From NCBI GenBank assembly GCA_014859205.1, contig JACUUR010000004.1, positions 1-45,129 on the forward strand: DNA of 45,129 bases, in the 5' to 3' direction. This document shows, piece after piece, positions 1 to 7,182 of this stretch. Every line of letters starts with the position of its first letter. Position 1 is the stretch's first letter. A program made the translations under genes and the position numbers. The stretch comes from Dehalococcoidia bacterium (lineage in GTDB: Bacteria; Chloroflexota; Dehalococcoidia; GIF9; AB-539-J10). The notes under the pieces were generated by a model. It was not told where the DNA came from, made no database searches, and saw only the letters and a program-made list of their open reading frames with translations.

Positions 1-135
1 GATTGCCATGTCCCGATAGATCAGGACTGGCAGTGACCAAGGCTGGTTCTGGGCCGTGAGGTTTGGCGCATGTAGTGCGAGGCTTTAGCCTCGTGCGCAG
101 GCACGACCCTGAGCGGTCGCCATGCTCAGTCGGGC
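1..135. repeat. Upstream region with dispersed palindromic repeats
   Basis: No gene is visible here. Positions 1-37 are a degenerate copy of the repeat at 17842-17879 inside aroC: about 29 of 38 positions agree, with the same GATTGC...GTCCCGAT...GGACT...GTGAC frame. Positions 78-93 form a perfect 6-bp hairpin, CGAGGC-TTTA-GCCTCG. No Pho-box-like element like those at 2942 and 5858 is present in this visible part, so the promoter of the first binding-protein gene may lie left of the window. Confidence 0.5.
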
Positions 136-225
136 ATGATAGAATCCAGAAACCACCGAGATGTGTTAAGTCCAAGACCGGAGCAGGGCCGAACAACCCG
201 GACTACAGTACATAGGAGGGACAGG

Positions 226-2469
226 ATCGCAAGGAAGTTCATAGTCAGCACTGTGGCGATCACAGCCATAATAGGGCTGGTGATGGCTGGATGCCCTACG
301 GAACTACCCCCCGACCCGGACCCATATCCCCCTATGCCTGCCACGGGCGCTCCGGTGGGCACCGTCATTATCACGGCAGAACCTGACCCCGCCAGGGCAG
401 TGCTCAAACTGGCTGCCGGCGCGGTCGACATCTACGCCCACCCTGTCACCGACCGGGCTCTGTTCAGCGATATCGCGGCCCACCCCGAGATCGACTACGT
501 GCTCAATTACGGCTCATATCGCGACATCAGGTTCAACACCTATGCAGCGTCCAGAGACCCGTTGGTGCCGGAGTTCGACGATGGACGACTGAACCCGTTT
601 GCCGTCCCCGCGATACGTGAGGCCATGAACTGGCTGATAGATCGTGACTTCCTGGTCAAGGAGCATCTGGGCGGCATGGGAACCCCCAAGTACACTGTAC
701 TCGGTACTGCCTTTCCCGATGCCTCCGTGCGCTATCGCCACATCGTTGCCGCCATCGAGACGCACTATACGTATGATATGGCCCATGCCGCAGACATTAT
801 CGCCAGCGAGATGTTCGAATTAGGAGCAGTGTTTCAGGACGGCAACTGGCACTACAATGACGAACCCGTAGACATAATCGCGCTCATCCGCTCCGACCTG
901 TCGCCCTATCCGGCAGCCGGACACTACGTGGCCGACCAACTGGAAGCTCTGGGCTTCAGGGTGACACGGCTGGTCAGGACGGAGGCAGAGGCAAATCCTA
1001 TCTGGCAGCAGGGCAATCCCGCCGACGGCGAGTTCCACTTCTACACCGGGGCCTGGAGCTATCCAGCGATCGCTCGCGACCAGGGCGACATCTTCGACCA
1101 GATGTACACCCACCGGGTGATGACGGGATCTCCCCTCTGGCAGATCCTGGAAGACCAACTGACAGACTGGCCTGAACTCGACGAGGCGTCCCGGCGGCTC
1201 AGAGCTAACGAGTTCGCCACCATGGATGAGCGGCAAGAGCTGTTCGAGACCGCGCTCTGGGAGGCGACGGGGTTCTCCAACTGTATCTGGCTGATGGATA
1301 TCGCCGGCGCCAGCGCATACCGGCATAACGTGTCTGTGGCCGCCGACCTTGCCGCCGGCATCATAGATCCGATGTGGGCGTTCACAGCCCATTTCCACGA
1401 TGAAGGCAAGCCTGTGTGGCGATACACCTTGAGGATGGAGACACCCAGCCTGCTCGTTGAGAACTGGAACCCCGTGGGGGGCTCGACCAGGACATATGAC
1501 CTGTTCGTGACCCGCGCCCTGGGCGACTCAGGCCTCCTGCCGGACACCCGCACCGGCCTGTACTGGCCCCAGCGCATCGAGTCGGCCGCGGTCACAGTCA
1601 GGCAAGACCTCCCCGTGAGCAGGACCCTTGACTGGCTGACCCTGGACTTCGCCCAGGAAATCGCCGTGCCGCCGGAGGCCTGGGCGGACTGGGATGCCGA
1701 GGAGCAGCGCTTCATCACAGTGGCGGAGCGCTTCCCCCAGGGAACCACCGCCCTCAGAAAGTCGGTCGTCACCTATCCCCACGACCTCTTCGAAACACCG
1801 CTCCACGACGGCAGCACCCTTTCCATGGGCGACTTCATCATGGCCATGATCATGCGCTTCGACCGGGGCAAGGAGGCCAGCCCGATCTACGACCCGGCCC
1901 AGAGGGCGCCACTCGAGGACTTCCTGAAAACGTTCAAGGGCGTGCGCATCGTTTCGGTGCAGCCCAAACTGGTCATCGAGACCTACTCCGACGTGTGGCA
2001 TATCGACGCGGAGCGGAATGTCACCCACTGGTTCCCGACCTATGGCACTCACGATTGGACGGGTTTCTGGCACATGATCACGGTGGGCTGGCTGGCCGAG
2101 GCCAATACTGAGATGGCCTTCTCCAGGGACAAGGCCACCAACCTGGGCGTGGAGTGGACGGGCTACACCAGGGGGCCGAGCCTGAGCATACTCGAGAAAT
2201 GGCTGGACTGGGCCGTGGACGAGAACTTCATACCCTACAGGCCCACGCTGGCGAACTACATCACCCTGTCCGAGGCGGCCGAGCGCTGGTTCAACCTGCA
2301 GAACTGGTATTCCGACATGGGCCACTTCTGGGTGAGCAGCGGACCTTATATGCTCAAGACGGTCAGTCCTCTAGCCAAAATCGTCGTGCTCAAGCGGTTC
2401 GAGGACTACGCTGATCCTTCCGACAAGTGGTTCTTCCTGCTGGAGCCGCTGAGCACCTCGGGTCAATGA
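226..2469 (+). CDS. ABC transporter substrate-binding lipoprotein, family 5 (first paralog)
   Basis: Extracytoplasmic solute-binding protein of the peptide/nickel/opine type (SBP_bac_5-like), tethered as a lipoprotein, which delivers ligand to the permeases encoded at 6100-8516. After a short basic start there is a hydrophobic segment ending in the lipobox-like VMAGC, then a Pro/Asp-rich linker. It is colinear with the product of 3478-5700 (shared WADWD, HDGST-SMGDF, KGPS/RGPS-like and WY-GHF blocks). The open frame extends back to ATG 136, but a perfect AGGAGG at 214-219 sits 6 nt before an in-frame ATC at 226, at the place where the paralog has ATG. Starting at 226 gives 747 aa, close to the paralog's 740 aa; starting at 136 would add a 30-residue basic leader. 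The stop at 2467-2469 lies at the edge of the repeat framing the next ORF. The ligand cannot be read from sequence. Confidence 0.85.
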   Translation: MARKFIVSTVAITAIIGLVMAGCPTELPPDPDPYPPMPATGAPVGTVIITAEPDPARAVLKLAAGAVDIYAHPVTDRALFSDIAAHPEIDYVLNYGSYRDIRFNTYAASRDPLVPEFDDGRLNPFAVPAIREAMNWLIDRDFLVKEHLGGMGTPKYTVLGTAFPDASVRYRHIVAAIETHYTYDMAHAADIIASEMFELGAVFQDGNWHYNDEPVDIIALIRSDLSPYPAAGHYVADQLEALGFRVTRLVRTEAEANPIWQQGNPADGEFHFYTGAWSYPAIARDQGDIFDQMYTHRVMTGSPLWQILEDQLTDWPELDEASRRLRANEFATMDERQELFETALWEATGFSNCIWLMDIAGASAYRHNVSVAADLAAGIIDPMWAFTAHFHDEGKPVWRYTLRMETPSLLVENWNPVGGSTRTYDLFVTRALGDSGLLPDTRTGLYWPQRIESAAVTVRQDLPVSRTLDWLTLDFAQEIAVPPEAWADWDAEEQRFITVAERFPQGTTALRKSVVTYPHDLFETPLHDGSTLSMGDFIMAMIMRFDRGKEASPIYDPAQRAPLEDFLKTFKGVRIVSVQPKLVIETYSDVWHIDAERNVTHWFPTYGTHDWTGFWHMITVGWLAEANTEMAFSRDKATNLGVEWTGYTRGPSLSILEKWLDWAVDENFIPYRPTLANYITLSEAAERWFNLQNWYSDMGHFWVSSGPYMLKTVSPLAKIVVLKRFEDYADPSDKWFFLLEPLSTSGQ

Positions 2470-2864
2470 CAAATGCCAAAGCTCCAATGACAAACAAAGC
2501 CCAAAGCCCCAATGACAAGAGGAGATATGACCTCGAGGAACGAACTGCGCAGTTCGGTGAGGCCATTATCGAGCTTGCCCGGTCTCTTCCCCCAGATGCC
2601 GTCAACACTCCGCTCATCAGCCAGATACTGAGAGCAGGAACTAGTGTGGGGGCAAACTACATGGAGGCGGATGGAGCAGAGTCCAGGAAGGATTTCCGCC
2701 ACAGGATCTCAATCTGCAAGAAGGAGGCAAAGGAGACAAGACACTGGCTCAAGATGATCGGCCACGCCAATCCCGGCAGCCGAGATAAGTGCCAGGCGCT
2801 GCTGAGGGAAGCTCATGAGCTTACCCTGATATTCTCGTCCATTCTCCTGCCCAGGAAAGAGTAG
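2466..2864 (+). CDS. Four-helix bundle protein (S23 / 23S rRNA intervening-sequence family)
   Basis: Small helical protein of the TIGR02436/PF05635 family, first known from ORFs in intervening sequences of 23S rRNA genes; its molecular role is not established. The recognisable core runs from the YDLEERTAQFGEAII segment through the central GTSVGANYMEADGAES motif, and the family's KKEAKETRHWL segment follows. The ATG at 2466 overlaps the previous stop (ATGA) but lies within the word-like repeat; ATG 2487 is a likely alternative (132 or 125 aa). No convincing ribosome-binding site precedes either. The first 15 or so codons (MTNAKAPMTNKAQSPN) are simply translated repeat. The ORF lies on the transporter strand but has no functional link to it and probably entered as an insertion. 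Confident of the family; the function is unknown. Confidence 0.85.
   Translation: MTNAKAPMTNKAQSPNDKRRYDLEERTAQFGEAIIELARSLPPDAVNTPLISQILRAGTSVGANYMEADGAESRKDFRHRISICKKEAKETRHWLKMIGHANPGSRDKCQALLREAHELTLIFSSILLPRKE
2470..2518. repeat. Left word-like inverted repeat of the four-helix-bundle cassette
   Basis: The sequence is built from short recurrent words (AATGACAAA, CCAAAG, CAAAGCCCAAAG). CAAATGCCAAAGCT at 2470-2483 is the exact reverse complement of 2863-2876. CAAAGCCCAAA at 2495-2505 is the exact reverse complement of 2899-2909. The two word pairs occur in the same order on each flank, so they are not nested. Confidence 0.75.
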
Positions 2865-2923
2865 CTTTGGCATTTGGGCATTAGGACTTGAATTGACATT
2901 TGGGCTTTGGAATTTGAAATTTG
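2863..2923. repeat. Right word-like inverted repeat of the four-helix-bundle cassette
   Basis: Starts on the last two bases of the four-helix stop codon. AGCTTTGGCATTTG (2863-2876) and TTTGGGCTTTG (2899-2909) mirror words in the left flank, and the repeat ends in an AATTTGAAATTTG word (2911-2923). Confidence 0.75.
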
Positions 2924-2941
2924 CCGCGGATTTTCTCAAAC

Positions 2942-2974
2942 CTTAACAGAATCTTAACACTTGCATGTTACCAT
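2942..2974 (+). promoter_or_regulatory. Pho-box-like direct repeat with extended -10
   Basis: CTTAAC (2942-2947) and TTAACA (2954-2959) are two half-sites with an 11-bp period. After 9 bp comes TACCAT (2969-2974) preceded by TGT. Spacing is identical to the element at 5858-5890. The half-sites resemble PhoB/PhoP/SphR boxes (11-bp-period TTAAC-type repeats). The regulator identity is inferred. Confidence 0.45.
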
Positions 2975-3105
2975 ATGCTTTGCCCGATAGAGACCCGGGA
3001 AGAGCACCCGCAGGGGCAGATGAGGCACAAATGGCGCGAAGCAGGAGGTTCTTGATTGCCACCGCATCAGGGCTCCGCTGCATCTTAGACAGCAACCGGC
3101 AATCC

Positions 3106-3135
3106 TTGACACGATTTTCGAGGCTATGTTAGCAT
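3106..3135 (+). promoter_or_regulatory. Sigma-70-type promoter for the second binding protein
   Basis: TTGACA (3106-3111), 18-bp spacer, TAGCAT (3130-3135) with a TGT extension (3127-3129). It would start RNA near 3142 and give a leader of about 335 nt. Confidence 0.45.
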
Positions 3136-3477
3136 GTTTGGTCGCAGCTACGGGCGATGCCCGGCAAGGAGGTGGGGCATGACACGAATAGAGGTCTGGT
3201 TATGCCGATGGATATTCCCCTATCAGGGCTCTCCGGCAGCCTGAATTGAAAGGTGACTCTCGATTCAGGAGTTGTTGCTGGAGAGCAAGGTCGAAGCCCC
3301 TGGGCTCTTCGCCTGCAGGGCAGGGCTCCCCAGAGGAGCAACGCTGGACAACTGGAGATTCAGGCGGAAGATCAGGGGTAAGTGATAACCTGAACAGCAT
3401 TATTGAGGGAGGTGATTTGCCTATCGACTAGCATTATGAAGAGAGTAAGTTCGCAGCAAATCTAAATAGGAGGAAAA

Positions 3478-5700
3478 ATGGCAAGAAAGCTTATAGTAAG
3501 TGCTGTGGCGATGATAGCCATAATCGGGCTGGTGGTTTCGGGATGCACGACGCCAGAACCCGAGCCGGAGCCACCCCCGCCGCCAACAGAGCGCGAAGGT
3601 GGTGCCTGGGTCGATGAGATCGTCATCTCGCAGGAGGGCAGCCATGCGGCCGCCGTCCTGAAGCTGAAGGAGGGCACGATCCACGTCTACGGGCATGGAC
3701 TGACCGATCCCGAACTGTTCGAGGCAGTGGCCGATGACCCGAACCTGAGCTACCAGTTAACCCTGGGCGGGTCCCGTGACTTCATGTTCAACGTGTACGG
3801 GCCTACCTTCGACACGGGTGAGCTCAACCCCTTCTACTCTGCCAAGATTCGAGAGGCCACGCAGTGGCTGATCGACCGCGACTACATAGCTGAGGAGGTC
3901 CTGGGAGGCATGGGTGTGCCTCTGTACACCCAGTTCTCTCCGGGCGGCGCCGAGTCGGCCCGCTACAAGGACCTCGTGGACGGGGTAATAGCCTACTATT
4001 CCTACAATCCCGCCAAGGGCAATGCCCAGATCGCCGAGGGGATGACCGAATTGGGCGCAGAGCTCGTGGAGGGCAAGTGGCACTACGAGGGCGCACCTGT
4101 GGTGATCCACCAGCTCATCCGCATTGACCTGAGGCCCTATCCGGAACTGGGAGACTATTTTGCCGACATACTTGAGGAAGCAGGCTTCACGGTGGAGCGC
4201 CTGTACAGGGCGAGCGCCGATACCTGGGGGCCGTTCCTCTTGCAGGCTCCCGGCCTGGGCCTATGGAACGTCTATGGCGGTGGCTGGGGCATGCCTGCGG
4301 TATTCCGCACCGAGGTGCACAGTTGGGCCCAGTTCAACACCCACCTGGTCATGGCGGGTTACCCCTCATGGGTACAGCTCGAGCCGCTCATGGAAGAGTG
4401 GCCGGAAATGTACGACGCATTCGTCAGGCTCCGCTACACCGACTTCAACACCATGGAGGAGAGGGCGGAGTTGGTCGAGATCGCACTGACGCAGGTCAGG
4501 CAGTTCGCCAACGCCATATGGAGCGTCGCCATCACCGACTTCATCCCGCACCGGGCTGACGTCGGCATGTCTCTTGACGCCTGTGGCGGCGTTTCATCTC
4601 AGTTCCCGTTCACGATTCACTTCAAGGATGCGGCTGGCAACCCCGTGCGCGGCGGTACCATACACATGGAACTGCCCAGCATTCTGGTCCAGCCGATCAA
4701 CCCGGTGGAAGGCTCGGCCATGACCTACGATATCATGATCAGCCGTGACCTCACCGGTGACTGGGGCCTATTGCCGCATCCGCAGACCGGCCTCAACATG
4801 CCGCAGCGCATCGAGCGGGCCGAGGTCACCGTCAAGACTGGCCTGCCCGTGGGCGTAAGCCCTGAATCTGCCGACTGGTGCACGCTCAGCTTCGCACCCG
4901 AGATTCAGGTCCCGCTGACGGCCTGGGCCGACTGGGATGCTGCCAACCAGAAGTTCGTCACCGTCGCAGAGCGGATGGTCTACGATGAGGACTACAGGCC
5001 ATTCGCCAACCGCAAGTCGGTGGTCTACTATCCGGCAGACATGTGGGACTGGAAGATGCATGACGGAAGCACCTTCTCGATGGGTGACTTCCTGATGTCC
5101 TTTATCATGGCCTGGGACCGCGGCAAGCCGGACAGCCCCGTCTTCGACCCGGCCGAGAAGGCCGACGTAGAGACCGCCTTGACGCGGTGGAAGGGCATCG
5201 AGATTCTGAACACCGATCCCCTGACCGTCGCGTACTACTCCGATGTCTATGCGCTGGATGCCGAGCACTCCATCACCACTTTCTGGCCCGGCTACGGGAC
5301 TTACGGCGAGTTCGCTGGCTGGCACGTGATCGTCCCCGGCTGGCTGGCCGAGATGAACAAGCAGCTGGCCTTCTCGGCTTCCAGGTCGGACGAGTTGGGC
5401 GTGGAACGGGCGGACTACACCAAGGGTCCCAGCCTGCCCATACTTAAGGCACGCCTGGACGAGGCCAAAGCCGAAGGCTTCATCCCGTATGCGCCGACGC
5501 TGGGTGAGTACATCACCGCCGCCGAGGCTGCCGAGCGCTACGACAACCTGCTTGCCTGGTACGCTGAAAAGGGACACTTCTACGTAAGCTGCGGGGCATT
5601 CTACCTTGAAGAGGTCTTTCCTGTCGGGAAGATCGCCGTTCTCAAGGCGTTCGACGACTACCCCTTCGCCTCTGACAAGTGGATGCACCTGGTCCCCTAA
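3478..5700 (+). CDS. ABC transporter substrate-binding lipoprotein, family 5 (second paralog)
   Basis: 740-aa extracytoplasmic binding protein of the peptide/nickel importer type. The ATG is preceded by AGGAGG at 3468-3473. Residues 1-23 form a lipoprotein signal (MARKLIVS, hydrophobic core, lipobox VVSGC), followed by a Pro/Glu linker. It is colinear over its whole length with the protein at 226-2469, so the pair is a tandem duplication that later received the four-helix-bundle insertion between the copies. A very stable terminator-like hairpin follows at 5746, and the permease genes begin 400 nt later under their own promoter, so binding protein and membrane components can be expressed separately. 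Divergence of the two copies suggests different ligands or affinities; this cannot be decided from sequence. Confidence 0.9.
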   Translation: MARKLIVSAVAMIAIIGLVVSGCTTPEPEPEPPPPPTEREGGAWVDEIVISQEGSHAAAVLKLKEGTIHVYGHGLTDPELFEAVADDPNLSYQLTLGGSRDFMFNVYGPTFDTGELNPFYSAKIREATQWLIDRDYIAEEVLGGMGVPLYTQFSPGGAESARYKDLVDGVIAYYSYNPAKGNAQIAEGMTELGAELVEGKWHYEGAPVVIHQLIRIDLRPYPELGDYFADILEEAGFTVERLYRASADTWGPFLLQAPGLGLWNVYGGGWGMPAVFRTEVHSWAQFNTHLVMAGYPSWVQLEPLMEEWPEMYDAFVRLRYTDFNTMEERAELVEIALTQVRQFANAIWSVAITDFIPHRADVGMSLDACGGVSSQFPFTIHFKDAAGNPVRGGTIHMELPSILVQPINPVEGSAMTYDIMISRDLTGDWGLLPHPQTGLNMPQRIERAEVTVKTGLPVGVSPESADWCTLSFAPEIQVPLTAWADWDAANQKFVTVAERMVYDEDYRPFANRKSVVYYPADMWDWKMHDGSTFSMGDFLMSFIMAWDRGKPDSPVFDPAEKADVETALTRWKGIEILNTDPLTVAYYSDVYALDAEHSITTFWPGYGTYGEFAGWHVIVPGWLAEMNKQLAFSASRSDELGVERADYTKGPSLPILKARLDEAKAEGFIPYAPTLGEYITAAEAAERYDNLLAWYAEKGHFYVSCGAFYLEEVFPVGKIAVLKAFDDYPFASDKWMHLVP

Positions 5701-5745
5701 CCGTGTAGAGCAAGCCGCTCGGATTTTGCCGAGTAGGTAGGGCTG

Positions 5746-5782
5746 AGGGGAGCCCCAGGGTTTGAAAACCCGGGGCTCCCCT
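5746..5782 (+). terminator. Strong hairpin after the second binding-protein gene
   Basis: AGGGGAGCCCC (5746-5756) pairs perfectly with GGGGCTCCCCT (5772-5782). The inner GGGTT/AACCC pairing continues around a TGAA loop, with A5757 bulged. There is no clear U-tract after it, so it may act partly as a 3'-end stabiliser that favours accumulation of binding-protein mRNA. Confidence 0.6.
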
Positions 5783-5857
5783 TACTCATTAGCTGAAGAC
5801 GGGATGGAAATGCGGGACTGCAAGGCCAGCACTTAGCATTTGTCTCCGGTGGCCAGT

Positions 5858-5890
5858 CTTAACGCCCTGTTAACAATTCTGTGTTACCAT
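5858..5890 (+). promoter_or_regulatory. Pho-box-like direct repeat with extended -10 (second copy)
   Basis: CTTAAC (5858-5863), TTAACA (5870-5875), then 9 bp and TACCAT (5885-5890) with a TGT extension. All three blocks have the same offsets as at 2942-2974, while the spacer bases differ, which argues for a conserved functional site rather than a copied stretch. Confidence 0.45.
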
Positions 5891-5929
5891 TACTGCCGGA
5901 TCGTGGCGTTGTGCGGGCTCAGGTGAACG

Positions 5930-5997
5930 CCCGGCAGGGCCGGACGGAGGTTGAGTCCAACGACGGGGTTTCCGTAGTTGACGGAGGCTCTGCCGGG
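5930..5997 (+). ncRNA. Candidate three-way-junction RNA in the permease leader
   Basis: A 12-bp closing stem (5930-5941 with 5986-5997, one G-U) encloses two directly abutting hairpins: GGAC/GTCC (5942-5945 with 5955-5958), and AAC+ACGG/CCGT+GUU (5959-5979, one mismatch). It lies between the Pho-like promoter and the -35 of the next promoter. It matches no riboswitch I recognise; it could equally be an intergenic palindromic repeat. Confidence 0.35.
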
Positions 5998-6000
5998 AAT

Positions 6001-6029
6001 TTGACAGCGGCGGGGACTGGTGTTATATT
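6001..6029 (+). promoter_or_regulatory. Sigma-70-type promoter of the permease-ATPase operon
   Basis: TTGACA (6001-6006), 17-bp spacer, TATATT (6024-6029), with TGT forming an extended -10. RNA start is predicted near 6036, about 64 nt before the permease ATG. Confidence 0.7.
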
Positions 6030-6099
6030 TCGCCGCAGTCCATGATCCTGCGTAAACCGAGTCTTCTCGAGGAACCCACGAACAGAGGTTAGTCGCACC

Positions 6100-7182
6100 A
6101 TGCAGGAGATTCTCACCAGGCTGGGAAGGCACTCGTTATTGAGAGGAGCATCGCTGCTCTTGACGGTGCTTATCGCCATATACCTTACTGTGGTCATCGC
6201 CAACTGGGGCGGCGCCATGGATGATGCTCGCAGAGCCCAGATCCGGTTCGACGTGACGCAACAGATATACGCCAACCCCGAGTACTTCCAGCTGCCACAG
6301 AGTGAACTCCAGCGCCTCGTTGACGAGAGATCAGAGGCACAAATACGCATCGAGGGGCTGGACCGGCCCTTCATCGAGCGTAGCCTGCGCTACACCCGTA
6401 ACGCCATTACCCTGAACCTGGGACGCTCGGAGCATATAATGGGCGATACCGGATCGCGAATGGTGCGGAACATCCTGCTCGACCGCCTGCCCTCGACGCT
6501 GCTGCTGATAGCGACAGCAGAACTGCTCCTGTTCTTTCTGGCTTTGTTCGGAGCCCTCTTCCTCTCCCGCCGCTACGGGAGCTTTCTGGACCGGCTCACC
6601 ATCGGCCTGGCGCCCACTTCGGCGGCGCCGGCCTGGTTCTACGGCCTGTTTCTTATCCTGATATTTGCCGCCGTCCTCAGGGTCCTGCCCTGGGGGGGAA
6701 TGACCGAGGCGCCTCCACCCAGGGATACCCTGGGCTACGCATTGAGCCTGCTCCGGCACCTTATCCTGCCCGTAAGCGCCGTGATAATCGGGGCCATCTT
6801 CTCCAGCATCTATAGCTGGCGGACCTTCTTCCTGATGTACTCCAGCGAGGACTACGTAGAGCTGGCCAAGGCCAAGGGGCTTTCCTCGCGGGCCATTGAG
6901 AGAAGGTACATCCTGCGTCCTACCATGCCGCCCATCCTGACCAGCTTCCTGCTCATGCTCATCACCATGTGGATGGGGGCCATCGTCCTGGAAACGGTGT
7001 TTAACTGGCCGGGGATAGGCAGGCTGTACTATCAGGCCATACAGGTATACGACACGCCGATCATCGTGGGGGTGGTGGTGATCTTCGGGTATTTGCTGGC
7101 GGTCACGGTGTTCCTGCTCGACTTCATGTATGCCGCCCTCGACCCGAGGGTGCGTCTGAGCATGGGTGGGGGCAGACGGTGA
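6100..7182 (+). CDS. ABC transporter permease, DppB/OppB type
   Basis: First membrane subunit of the importer. Of its 360 aa, residues about 18-34 form TM1, about 35-125 an extracytoplasmic loop, and the rest a five-helix permease core (BPD_transp_1). The cytoplasmic EAA loop that docks on the ATPase is visible as EDYVELAKAKGLSSRAIE followed by RRYILRP. AGAGG precedes ATG 6100. It overlaps the next gene by 4 nt (GTGA), so the two permeases are translationally coupled. It works with the subunits at 7179-10628 and is fed by the binding lipoproteins upstream. Confidence 0.9.
   Translation: MQEILTRLGRHSLLRGASLLLTVLIAIYLTVVIANWGGAMDDARRAQIRFDVTQQIYANPEYFQLPQSELQRLVDERSEAQIRIEGLDRPFIERSLRYTRNAITLNLGRSEHIMGDTGSRMVRNILLDRLPSTLLLIATAELLLFFLALFGALFLSRRYGSFLDRLTIGLAPTSAAPAWFYGLFLILIFAAVLRVLPWGGMTEAPPPRDTLGYALSLLRHLILPVSAVIIGAIFSSIYSWRTFFLMYSSEDYVELAKAKGLSSRAIERRYILRPTMPPILTSFLLMLITMWMGAIVLETVFNWPGIGRLYYQAIQVYDTPIIVGVVVIFGYLLAVTVFLLDFMYAALDPRVRLSMGGGRR

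Larger units (their letters stand above)
2924..3477. other. Leader region of the second binding-protein gene
   Basis: About 550 nt without a convincing gene; the short open frames here show no family features. It holds a Pho-box-like element (2942-2974), a sigma-70-type promoter (3106-3135) and a long predicted 5' UTR. That UTR could fold locally: CTGAAT 3241-3246 with ATTCAG 3263-3268, and GTTGCT 3274-3279 with AGCAAC 3337-3342 enclosing GC-rich hairpins. No known riboswitch class was recognised. Confidence 0.5.

Noticed and set aside
3129-3431. Short frames in the leader of the second binding protein
   Set aside because: Both strands are open because of base composition; no homology features or ribosome-binding sites. 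The region is better read as promoter and 5' UTR.
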